Shown here piece after piece: positions 44,766 to 56,562 of a DNA stretch of 64,000 bases (position 1 is its first letter; the number at the start of each line of letters is the position of its first letter). A program made the position numbers and the translations under genes. The DNA comes from Acanthochromis polyacanthus (taxonomy: Eukaryota > Chordata > Actinopteri > Pomacentridae): NCBI RefSeq assembly GCF_021347895.1, contig NC_067131.1, positions 10,258,653-10,322,652 of the forward strand. Direction: 5' to 3'. The notes under the pieces are model-generated. The model did not search any database and was not told where the DNA came from. It worked only from the letters and a program-made list of their open reading frames with translations.

Positions 44766-47700
44766 ACCCGTTTGTATGTAGTGCAGCTGCAGTTCAGGTG
44801 GTGGAAGAAGGCTGCTCATCAATCGTAGTTCAATTCTCTTTGAGGAAGAGTGAACTCTAAATCACTCTGTGTGAGTTTACGTGAACGGAAGAAAGTAAAT
44901 TATTTTGGATGAAATTGTCTGCAGAATAAAAGCATTGTATTGTCTATCCAAGAGGAAAAAGTGAACTCACTGATTGGTGGTCATTTTGTCGAGCCTTGGA
45001 ATCTTTGTAAAATGTAAGAAAATAGTAGGACATGCAATCACAATTTCCTAAAGCTCAAGTTGGCAAAATCGGAGCCTTTTTAATGACGTGTCGGCAGCAG
45101 GAGTGGATTTGACATTTTCCTTCAAAGTTACTGATTTATTTTCTGCAGGTTAACTAATGGAAAAATCAACTTATAGCTTCACATGTGCAGTGATGAAACA
45201 CCATATGTGTGTTTGTGCTTTGCTTCTCATAGTTCAGTCAGTTTATCTTCCTATAGATGTGTCTCCCACTATCATTACTGTGAGTGTTGCCTTGGCATGC
45301 TCAGCGGCGACTCAATTCAAGCAGAGTAGACACACTTAAACACCCAGCACTGGCCACATCATCATGTTCTGCATCCTCTTTAAATGACCTTGCTCTCCTC
45401 CGTCCCCCTCTGCGTCAGCTTCAAACCTAAATGGCTCCAAATGACGCCTCCCTGCCTGCCAAGCACTGCCGAAGAGATGTTCTTTCCAACTGCATGGAAG
45501 CAGTCATTTTCGCTGTGAACAAAAGGTCCTTGATTCATCAATTCCCGCATCTCCTAGTGCCCACTCCCCAGAGTGATGCTGTAATTTTCACTAGCACTTC
45601 TCCTGTGTGCGGCTGGGAGAGTTTCTAGGTTTTTTTTGTTTTTTTGTTTTTGCATCATGTGTGATTTTTGTTGGCATCTCAGGTGTGTACATAGCAGGTC
45701 CAGACTTACTCTCCAGTCTCAACAGGAAGACTATCATACAGAAGACTATTTATAAATTCTACTGTATGCAGAGATAAACTCACTTTTGTTAAATATACAA
45801 GAAGGAAGTGCACTGAGGACAGCTTCCCCAGAGCAGGCACGTAAACAGCATACAGTACTTACTGTATAAATAAAAGGTCATCTGTGAGACTGCTTTTAAA
45901 AGAAATGACAGGTAATAAGAGGTCTAGTTGGCTTATTGCTTTTAAATTACAGTGCAAGGCCACTCAGTGCTTTGTGGGGACAAAGTGTTCTTCACGGCAA
46001 ATCTAGTGAGCCGATAGGTAACAACTGAGCCTGTTGTTTACTGTGGGGATTCAGCAGCTTGTTTCACAAAATTGATCTGTGATCATTGCTTACACAGATT
46101 GCAAATCTCACATGTAGAGCTCAAACAGTTGGCAGATGAATCAATTAGTCAACAGAAGATAAGCGGCTGACCATTCTGATAATCGAATAAACGTTTGTTG
46201 TTTTCAAGCAACTTTGCCAAACATTCACTGGCGTTCCAGCTTTTCAGTCTTTGTTTTATGAGACTGTTAAACTGAGTGTCTTTGGATTTTTGGATCAATT
46301 TGAAGAATTTGTCTTCTGGAAATGGAGATATTTTCTGACATTCAGTACACCAAAGAAATATGCTTCATCAAGACAGAAAATCTCAGATTAATCAATAAAT
46401 AAATTATTCTCAACTGTCTTTAATCAGTGAAATAAGCTCAAATGAATGAGTGAGATAATGTTGTAAAATCAAAACAAACTGAAACAACTCTCAGGTCAGC
46501 AATTATTTTTGCCCCACACCTTCTGCTGAAGAAGTAAATCTATAAAAATCAAGTCATGAATGTATCATGTTTCAACACATTGAAATTAATTGCCTAAAAC
46601 AGCTGGACACTGTAATTTTGACACAAATGGAATTAAATAGTTTATTTTTAAGACCGTTTTTTTTGCTGCAGGTTTGGTCCTCTAGTGAGAATTTACATCC
46701 AGAGGGATCAGCTTAGAATGAACTACAGTTCCCAATTCATTGTATTGAAGAAACACGTCACCCAGTGCAACCATGCAGCTCCTTGTTTTGTATTAATTTT
46801 TGCATAACAATAGAGCGCTGTGACACAAAGGAAGAAGCAAACTCAGCTTTAACTGCACAATATGTGTTAGTAGGATTAATCATTGCTTGTTGACAAAAAA
46901 ACCCAACAGAATATTAATAGATTCTTCCTCAAAATTGGTATTTCCATGGAGTAGTTTCAGGTCAAATGTTAGACAATCAAAACATTGATCATTATATTTC
47001 TCAATGTGTGGCTTTTTTGTTTTTTCTTTGACATCTGCCTGCAGTGTCTATCAGTCACTATTGTGTGTTAATGTGTCACATTAAAATCATGTCTGTATTG
47101 TTTTGTAGCTCCCCGCACACTGTTACTGTCCTGCACCATGGCAAAAGGTCACATTCACGGATTACTTCCAACCCAAACATTGGTGATAAAGTTGAGTGAC
47201 CAGCTTATCTTCTGTCTCCCCCGTCCCCTAACTTTCTCTCCTACCTCAGAGCTTTCTCTTCTGTACTTTGGCATTTGGCTGCTGCCGTCTGTCTCAGTAA
47301 AAACCATCAGCTGTGAAATTGAGAATAATCATGTGGAACGAGATTGGGATGGGAGCAGCTTGAGCTCCAGCCCTTAACTGTCAATGGAGTCATGGCTCCT
47401 GCTGATAAAGTCCACCAAAGATTGAACAATCATCCACAAAACATTTTTTGTTGACGTGTGGGCAATATTGCTTTTTTCCCCATCGGCATGACCAAAGGGT
47501 TTTCTCCAGCACTGGTCACTCTGCGGCCTTCAGTGTCAGGGTGGTAAAGAAGCCAGTGATTATGTACAGCTGTGATTTCAACATGTTTTAAGCAGAGATT
47601 GATGAAATATCCCTTTGGTACTTGTAAATACTATACAGCTGCCATGGGGTGTGGCATTCTAATGTGTTTTATGACTAATGGCTATGGCAGCCAACTGGCA

Positions 47701-48950
47701 CGCAAATGTGTCTCTTTATTTGAGCAGCCTCTGGACATTTGGCAGGTTTAAATGCAATTAAAGCCAAAATACTACAATGAAAATCAAACGGTCCCAAAAC
47801 TGACATTGTACTGGATACTGTAACTACATGAATAGATGTGGGAAAATATATTCTTTTTGAGTAACTGAAAGAGAAATGTGGTGCAGTATATCATCAATTC
47901 ACCGTTATTTATGCAGCATATCAAAACAACAGACACTGATATAAGGGGAATAAGTGGAAATGTCAGTTATCTGCATTGCACTTAATCTGAGAGTAATATG
48001 GTGTTGTAATTATTAATAAAATAAAATATTTATCAACATTGTATTGATAGTATAAATTACATAAAGGTGCTTATTAGACAAAATATGTCAGTGATATTGT
48101 GATAAATAACATTTTGCTCCTTTACGAATGCATTTGAAATATAGTGAACAGCAGACGTGAGTAAACTCCTGTGCAATATCACTACAATCTCAAATTTCTC
48201 AGAAATGTCTCTTCTCGGTAATTGCATTCTTTCTATGTTGACAAGTAGAATATTTCCTCTTATGAACACTCAAGAAAAAACTCTTTATACAGACTGTATC
48301 GAAAATACAGGCCCAAAAGTAGAAGCTGATTGCCACACAAGTGATTACCCTGATAATCACTGACTCACATGTAAGAAAATGCATTGTCACTGAAATCAAA
48401 TTGAGTGATTTCCCATTAGCCTAATTGCATGAATATTGTTAGAAAATTACCTGAACATTCTGAATTTTGGACATATGATGTGTGTCTATCTGCATAGTGA
48501 CTCCATGTGTAAAAATCTGTCATTCTTCACAGAGATAAGAAAGTACAGAAACATCAATGACCAGCTAAAGTAAATTGAAACCCAATTGCAACAGTATTCA
48601 GCAGGTAAAGATCGAGCCATTGTACCACTAATCAGAACTACAGTAGCCATGGACAGCGCACTCCTTGCACAGTTGAACTCTGTCGAAAAAAAAAAAAAAC
48701 ATGAAGTCAAATGCTTCGTAACTGGTACAGGGATTGTCAGTGGAACTCTGAGTTTCTGTGACACCTTACACAGTGTGAAGGACCATGTGTAGCATCAGCT
48801 TTTTTTAGATTGTACCTCAGAAAAAAAGCCCTTTGGTAGGGAACATACAAAGAAATCTGATGAATGTTGGGAGCAAATTATTAGATTAGATAAGACGAAG
48901 GTAAATTTGCTCTGCTCAGGGTAAATCCAGCATTTTTGTCTTGTTCTAGG
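44766..48950. other. Non-coding stretch, no gene recognised
   Basis: About 4.2 kb without recognisable exons or repeat families. Short open frames (for example 45157-45339, 45431-45628, 47138-47377) show no domain features. Confidence 0.45.
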
Positions 48951-48984
48951 ACTACCACAGTGAATGTATAGTCCTGACAGTGGC

Positions 48985-49390
48985 GCACAGAAGGGCGACT
49001 GTGAAGATTTGATGCTGCATGAGTGCAAAGGTGTTAGGGAGATGACATTTATAGATGGCAACCTGAAAACTCTTAATTTGCCAAAATACTGACTGCCAAG
49101 ATGACTCACAGTTAGTAGACAACAAATATTCCAGAATGACCTTGTCAAAATCACACAAGTTTCTCAAGTTAAAAAAAAAAGTGAAAACTATGAGCTAGAC
49201 AAGCATGTGACCTGACTTGAATCCAATAGAACACATTTGAGCTGATCTTTTAAAAAGGAATTTTGAGCACCTCAACTCCTCTAGCAAAGCAGCTGAAAAT
49301 CAGTCTTTGAATAATGGAAGAACATTTCTCCAGAACCGTGTGCGACACTGGAACCCTCCATGCCAAAGATGAGTTTGCCATCAAAAATGA
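48985..49390 (+). pseudogene. Decayed Tc1-like transposase remnant
   Basis: A frame reads ECKGVREMTFIDGNL (about 49020-49066), matching the GVG-x-hhFIDG block before the second catalytic Asp of Tc1 transposases. Further on, AATCCAATAGAACACATTTG (49220) fits the SPDLNPIEHL block and GAGCACCTCAACTCCTCTAG the region after it. Frames are broken by stops and shifts. The assignment rests on these weak blocks in the right order. Confidence 0.45.
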
Positions 49391-52300
49391 TACGAATATA
49401 AAGTACTGAAAATAAACAATTTGAAGCTCAGTAATGAAAAGTGCCCTGGCTTTGGAATCCATACCATGGGGCCTGAATTTTATAATAAAACAGTTTTTAT
49501 TTTGCACAAGATAAAATGCTATCCTCTTCTACTTCAAAGTAGTGCAAGTGTTGAGTGGTGATTCAATTTTGAATCGTTTGACATTTAAGTAATATTGCAC
49601 AGCTGAGCTTCAGTGTTTGAGTATAGAATATTCAAAGATCACAAGTCATGCTGAAAAGAGTTTTAGCTTTAATACAGTTCAGTGAGCATTAATCTAGTGC
49701 AGCCGTCTTCATCACTGCCACTTCGGAGATAAATTAATGTCAACGATCCAGTCTGACAGTTTAGAAGAAATGTTTCTTTATTTGTAGAGTGATATCGTGC
49801 TGATTTTGTGTTTGTGTTTTACAAAATAATGACACATATCACATTTTAATATTTATATAAAAATAGATCACATCAACTAGAGATGCAAATAATGATTATT
49901 TTCATTACTAATCTTTTGATAATTTTCTTATTGAAATAATTATGTGCTTGGGAAGTTTTTGATAGCCTTCAAATTGTTTTGTTTCTGAATAACAGTCTAT
50001 AGTTCAGAGGTGTTTGATTTAAGTTGATATAAATCTTCTAAAAATGAAGAGAAGATGGAACTATAAAATATTTATTTATCACCAAGATCATTGCTAATGA
50101 ATTTCAGGTCATTTGATTCATATTCTCTTTGTTTGAGCTCTTTTGTATGTTTTGTTATGAATATACAAAACTGCAAAAGAGAGTGGCAGAAAATATGGCA
50201 GAGAGAAAACAGTGCATATAATTACGATTGTCAAAGCCTGAATACTGCAGTCTCGCATCTAGGCAGCCATTTTCTGCCCTGGATTTTACTGTTGCATCAC
50301 CCGCTTGTCTTGTTGGCACACGTTTTTTCTGCAGATGTCCGATATCAGCATGGAAAAAAAGACTACAAATGTTTAGATGGAACACTTCTGTACTCCTTCT
50401 GTGACCAATCTGGAATAAAAAATCCTCTGTCTGTCATGAGCTATAGTTTGAAATGGACTGTCTGTAAAATTACAAACCACGATCATCATCATCAAAAGGA
50501 AGCCTCCACCAGCAAATTGCAGGTGCAGTGTACATCTCATCACAATAGACTCACAACAGATTGCTCTTCCCAACCTCCCCCCTCTGAGCCTGCCTCACCT
50601 CAGACACTCTGGAATGGATTTCTGCTTAAGTCTCCCATCAAAGATGTAATGGCTCTCGGGCTGTGTCATTACAAGTCAGATGACAGTCTCCTTCACTCAG
50701 TGGCAGCTTAAACCTGCCTCTGGACTGATAACTGTGATCTTTATTTGGCTGTTCGAAGGTGAAGACGGGGCAGAAACACTTCCCCGACTATCTAGTAACC
50801 CCCCCTCCAAAACACAGATCTGTCAGTCCTTCAAGGTCCTTTGAAAATGTCAAAATGGCCACAAATAATCAATAGAAGACTTGGTATGACAACACAAGCT
50901 AGTCAATACTGTTAATAAAAACTGAGCTGAAGAAACAAGTCCTTGTCTGTAGCGAAGTGAAATGTATGGTTTACGGTAAATAGTTTCACAGCTCGTATAT
51001 CATCTTCCCTGAGGCTGGATCATCAGCTTCCCCGTTGGGAAAAACTTAACACTTTTGTAAGCTGTTGAACATCTATGAAGGAATCAGAATCTATGTGGAG
51101 ATAAAACAACATAAATACCAGCTGTTTGGAAAGAGCCACTGAAATAGGATTCTTACAAGGGGCAGAGTTACACATACAGACCTTTTACATGCCACTGTGG
51201 GACAAAAAACATCCTGCCATCATACCTTGTAATATCAACACACAAAGTGCTGAAGTGTACATAGAGCACACAGAGTGCCTCAGCCTCTCAGTTTCTCCTC
51301 CTGGTTTTTGAAAGCAAACGTGTAGTTGTCTCTCACATGCTGTTGCTACAGTACCTCTGAAATGTTGCCGGTTGGTGAATTTTGCCTCCGTGTACTTTAA
51401 GCAGCATATTGTAGATCCTACCTACGTTTAGAAAAACAAATTCACTTGATTTGTGGTGTCTGTCAAATGTAATGCAGCAGCTCAGATGGATAGTTGCTCT
51501 TTTGGTCCCTGTCATATGGACAGAGGGATGCACAGACACCTTGAGGGCCATGTGGGAAGTTGAATTTTCGCACAGCCCATTACCTCTCCATTCCCTTGTG
51601 GCTGGATTGCAGGTACAGATTCAACACAGCAGGAAGCAGTGTGAAAATGCTCCTCTTTGTGCTTGTATATGTGGTGTATATACGCCCACATATGTGTGTG
51701 GAATATTCTTCATAACGGACATGAACAGAATTTCCCAAAAAACTGTGTTCTGTGTGTAGAGTACGGATGACAATAAAAACATGCATTTAAACTAGAACAG
51801 AAATTTAGACTCTACTGAGCTACAGAATATTAGGCAGGTGGTTTCAATGTTGTGGCTGATTGTGTACAGTATGTTAGTTGAATTGAAAAAGGACAATAAT
51901 GGGCTAATTGTGTATTAACTTCCAGTAACTAGTTTTCAGCTTGCCATAAACACATCACCGTCAGTACAAATGTAGTGTGAACTCTGCTGCATGTGCTGCA
52001 GACGTGGTAAATTGCATGAATAACCATGCTAGACAAGCTATTGGACGACACAGTACTAAATTACTCAAGCATATTTTTCTTCATTGTTTTCTGTTTACAA
52101 AAACAAGAACGGTGTGTAACGGGAAACTTCAGCTGATAATATATAGCAGGCAGACTGATACATTGACCAGGCTCTACTTACTATTATTATCACCAAGTTT
52201 AAAAAAAGGAGAAACATTTCACTGTTGGAGCTAAATCCTTTTTAAGGCTAATCTCTGGGGATGTAATGATTCAATTTGATTCCAGTTTTGAGTGCCATGA

Positions 52301-52550
52301 TTCCAATCAATTTTCAAACCAATAAGTAGTAACAGACACTACTACAGTAAACTATGCTGTGATGTTGGCATGAATGAAACTCAGTGCTATCTGTACTTAC
52401 CTGCTGTTAGACCTAGAAGTTGAGTTATTTTCTTCACTAGTGTGAAGTCAAACTTGAATGTGTGGGTGTGGCTGTCAGTGTTAGTGGTGATTGACGGCAC
52501 TCATGGGCACAGGTGGGTTGATCACCTCACAGCGCGGCTTCGTTTCACAG
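49391..52550. other. Non-coding stretch, one long chance-like frame
   Basis: No recognised gene. A 206-codon open frame at 50091-50711 is the second longest in the window, but shows no domain, signal peptide or consistent codon bias and is crossed by splice-like and homopolymer sequence. It is left unannotated. Confidence 0.4.
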
Positions 52551-52559
52551 GTGTTTCAA

Positions 52560-53160
52560 ATGTTGGTTGATTAGCGGCACACAAAGAAACAGCACTCGCA
52601 GAGTCGCGTAGCCTGCTAAGTCTGCTGAGAGTCCGGAGAGGCAGCCGGTAAGAGTTTAAGCACTTTTAGCAAGTCGGGTTTGCGGTGTGAAGCTGAGGTT
52701 GGTGTGTGTTAGGTTACTGATTGTTTGCGTGAGTGTTTAAATGTTTGTGTGGCACACGGCGTCTGTCTTTGAATGAATGGATTTGTGGTTTTGTCCTGTA
52801 GTTCTTGTTATGCACAGTGGATGGCTTGAGTCAGATTGACGGAGTTTATGCGCAGATGTAAATTTAAATGTTAATTGATCGCTGTGGAAGTCGTGTGTGC
52901 ATGTGCTTGGATGGTAGGATTTAAAATATATTTTGCTAAGATGATTATCTTTATTTAAAATAAAATTAGTGTATTTAACACGGTGAAATGTGTTATTTGC
53001 ATGTTTTATTCTGTTGGTTTGTTGTTTACACATGTGCTTTGTGTTTCTTCAGGTTTTTCACCTGAGCAGCCGATAAGCAGGCATAACTAAATGAAGTGAA
53101 ACATTTTTAATTCCAATAAAAAGAAGGGGAAAAAAATGGAAAAAGACTGCCTGGCCTGAG
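52560..53160 (+). ncRNA. Candidate two-exon noncoding transcript or retroelement leader
   Basis: A GC-richer first block ends with a strong donor at about 52649 (GGCAGCCG then GTAAGAG). A 400-base AT-rich gap follows, then a good polypyrimidine acceptor TGTGTTTCTTCAG near 53052. The next block has CAATAAAAAGAAGGGG (about 53116) as a possible poly(A) signal. No open reading frame spans it. It could equally be part of an unidentified repeat. Confidence 0.2.
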
Positions 53161-53221
53161 TGAATTCCTGCATGACCCCAGACCTTTAAAACAAAGCTTC
53201 CTTTTCAAGTTAGGAAGAGCA

Positions 53222-53500
53222 GGCTGTAGATTGATTGATCATTTATTTCAAACCAGCTTCTGACACCACCAAAATCAGACAATTTACATAAGTGATTTGA
53301 AAAGGGGATGGATGAAGCAAAGCTTATAAATTCCAACCCCCCACTCACCACCAGACCCCCATACAGGACCACACTCTCCCGCCACACACAACATATAGAT
53401 GAGACAAAAGACAGACCCATTACTCTTCAAACCCACACCACTCCCCCCTTTGAACACTGAAACATCACAATTAGGTAGATACACAATACATCCACACAGA
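53222..53500 (-). repeat. Probable LINE 3' end, inverted
   Basis: On the minus strand this ends in GGTTTGAAATAAATGATC after a C/G-biased stretch, the look of an L2/Rex-type LINE 3' untranslated region and tail in fish. No reverse transcriptase frame is attached. Confidence 0.35.
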
Positions 53501-54205
53501 TCCTTGAGCATCTACTTATGCTAATACATACCAACAACATACAATGTTATACAAACACATGAAATTATGTAAAGTGGTGTAGTGTGTTAAGCTAGTCAGC
53601 AGAGAGATTCCTACTTTCTTGGAGCTGGGTGCTCTACTCCATTAAAATTGGCGTTTGGTTGATGGTACGCAAGGTATTTACAAAATACTTGTCTTAATTA
53701 GTTGAAGAAACTGCCTTACAATACACTTATGGAAGACAAACTGCAAGATAACTTCAGAGTTTGAATGCTGGACTCTTTTCTTAAATGTTCTATCATGATA
53801 AGGACATACAAAATATTTTTTTTCCTGTTCCAGTGGCGTTTGCTCTTCTCCAGAAATTTCACTTCAGCGTTGAACCAAAAGATTCCTACATCCTAATTCC
53901 CATGCCTTCATTGTTATACCAAAACCCCAGTTAGAAATGCAGAGTTCGACCCCCAACAGAACTAGTAAGGGGGCACCTTAATGTTGTTTGGCGGCAGATT
54001 AATTTTTCTTCCTTGCACGTATTTCACTCTCAGCACGTTTCGTGTGCCATCATATCCAGCGAGAACAACATGTATGCATGTCTTGTACTCTGTTGTGTAT
54101 GTTCCTGTGGCATAAAATGGGATAGTTACTAGAGGACAAATAAACACAATCTGACCAAACGGGTTTGTTTTGGTTTTTAGTCTCAGAAATAACTATTTAT
54201 ACTAA

Positions 54206-54822
54206 GGGGCCGTTTACACGAGGACGCTTGCAGGTAAAAACGTCAAAATATTTCAACAAAACGCCCTACCGTTTATACGAGGACGGCGTTTTGGGGGCTT
54301 GAAAACGCAAAAATTTGAAACTGGCCTCCAGAGTGGAAAAGTAGAAAACGCTCCGCTGTTACGTTTCCGTCTAAACAGCAAAACGCAAAACTTTGCCAAG
54401 ATCTGACCACGTCGCGTACGCGATTACGTCACATACGTGCGCCGGTGCTTTGGTTTGCCGGCCGGTACAAGGACGTAAACAAAGATGTGATTATTTCCAT
54501 CCTTCGTACCTTCAAGCAACTCTGGCAGCTCTATGTACACTACAGGAGTCGTACCAACAAACGTACTGAATCTGTACAGATTCCATTCATGAACATTTAC
54601 CGTGGCGGAGATCCGAAAAGGGAGATAGTACGCATGCACGTAGACAAGGCAGTTTTATCACAGTGCCACCCACCTGCCTGGCATGCATATCCAATTGAAT
54701 TCCACACACTATGGAGTCACCATATATACGCAGATTTCCTTCAAAACTGCTCATCTAAACGTGAAATGACAAGACACCACTTTTGCGTTTTCTGTTAAGA
54801 TGGTCCTCGTGTAAACGGCCCC
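54206..54822. mobile_element. Short Harbinger-like element with TAA duplication
   Basis: A 617 bp element with inverted ends GGGGCCGTTTACACGAGGAC / GTCCTCGTGTAAACGGCCCC, flanked by TAA on both sides (54203-54205, 54823-54825). The 3 bp TAA duplication fits PIF/Harbinger. A 117-codon frame (54445-54798) and an antisense 71-codon frame lie inside; neither matches a transposase that I recognise. Subterminal AAAACGC repeats occur near the left end. Non-autonomous. Confidence 0.7.
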
Positions 54823-55844
54823 TAAGGCTCTGATACAGTTTGTACATTTATCCTTTCTGCTAAAATGCAGAACGGGAAAAGCTCATCTATTTATAAAAAC
54901 CCTGACTAACTGCAGGCTTTGGGAAATGTGTTAGTGAGGAAATGAATTACATTTCCTTGTGAGCAAATAGTTCCCAGCAGAGAGCCTTACAGTCAAACTA
55001 GATTCAGTACAAAGTACAGTTGACAAAAATTGCAGATTTTCAGGAAGCACCTCGTCCATTTAGGGCCATTTCAGTCCTTGTTTTTCATTAGATCAAAAAG
55101 CTTGATTGGTCGTGCAGTCTCCTATTCTGAAATAATTTGTCTCTTTGTTCCCCCATTTAATGGCGTGTTATAGTCTCTCTAATGGCTATAACTACTGAGC
55201 ACAAAAGACCACTCAAGCAGGCCAAATTAAATGGTCGTTAATTGAAGGAGCCATTATAGCATGGCTGTGCTGCTTCTGCTGTCTGCTTCAATCATGGATG
55301 AATCACAGGGAGTTGAGGGTGAAGCTATTGGACTTTTGTGTTCACTGTGCTATGATCACTGGGCTCATCTGGTTAAAATCTCAAGAATAGCATTCTCATG
55401 TTCAATATGTTTAACTTCTTGTTCTTATCAGCCTTTTTGAGGAACAGCCTGGTAATGAATTTTTGCTACTACATCTGCCGTTTTCTGCTTAGAAGTAAAG
55501 TCTGCGACTACTCTGTTCCCCAAAGAGCTTTTAAGTCAAACGAAAGATGAATACTCTGGTTTTCTGGGTAACAGCTGCTGAGAGCTCCAGCTTGTCTCAT
55601 GATGCAAAAATACTACTGGAATACAGCAGAAAAGAGTTCTCATCTCTGTTTCAGGTCTTTGTTTAAATATCTAGCTTCACTTGTACCATCAAAACCAGTT
55701 TCTAAGAATTATCTGTTTTTGGTCTAGTCATAGTTAAAACTGAAATGTTTATTTAGGTAATTTATAAAAATAGCCAAATGTTATTGCTAAAATGTCATAT
55801 CTGGTATTTGTTTTCGCTCACACTACATGAAACAAATCAATTCA
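54823..55844. other. Non-coding spacer, nothing recognised
   Basis: No exon, repeat family or structured element seen in this kilobase. Confidence 0.45.
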
Positions 55845-56519
55845 ACTCAACAAAAATATAAACGCAACACTTTTGTTTTTGCTCCCATTTTTTATGAGAT
55901 GAACTCAAAGATCTAAAACTTTTTCCACATACACAATATCACCATTTCTCTCAAATATTGTTCACAAATCTGTCTAAATCTGTGATAATGAGAACTTCTC
56001 CTTTGCTGAGATAATCCATCCCACCTCACAGGTGTGCCATATCCAGATGCTGATTAGACACCATGATTAGTGCACAGGTGTGCCTTAGACTGCCCACAAT
56101 AAAAGGCCGGACATGTCACCCATTGAGTGTTTGGGATGCTCTGGATCCGCGTATATGACAGCGTTTACCAGTTCGCACCAATATCCAGCAACTTTGCACA
56201 GCCATTGAAGAGGAGTGGACCCCCCCCAATAAAAGAAAACTGCGGATTTCAGAGTGGCCTTTTATTGTGGGCAGGCTAAGGCACACCTGTGCACTAATCA
56301 TGGTGTCTAATCAGCATCTTGATATGGCACACCTGTGAGGTGGGATGGATTATCTCAGCAAAGGAGAAGTGCTCACTATCACAGATTTAGACAGATTTGT
56401 GAACAATATTTGAGAGTAATGCTGATATTGTGTATGTGGAAAAAGTTTTAGATCTTTGAGTTCATCTCATAAAAAATGGGAGCAAAAACAAAAGTGTTGT
56501 GTTTATATTTTTGTTGAGT
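55845..56519. mobile_element. Tc1-like element with 264 bp inverted repeats
   Basis: Arms 55845-56108 and 56256-56519 are inverted copies differing at only a few bases, beginning ACTCAACAAAAATATAAACG. The 147-base centre on the + strand reads HPLSVWDALDPRI, a stop, then QRLPVRTNIQQLCTAIEEEW, the C-terminal segment of a Tc1-type transposase. The rest of the gene is deleted, so the element is a fold-back derivative. Confidence 0.85.
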
Positions 56520-56541
56520 GTATATCTATGTGTATGCCAGC

Positions 56542-56562
56542 AATAATAATAATAATAATAAT
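56542..56562. repeat. (AAT)7 microsatellite
   Basis: Seven AAT units just after the Tc1 fold-back element. Confidence 0.9.

Noticed and set aside
50091..50711. 206-codon open frame
   Set aside because: Long for this AT-rich region but without domain, signal peptide or recognisable homology. Its composition looks like translated non-coding DNA. Left as an open question, not a gene.
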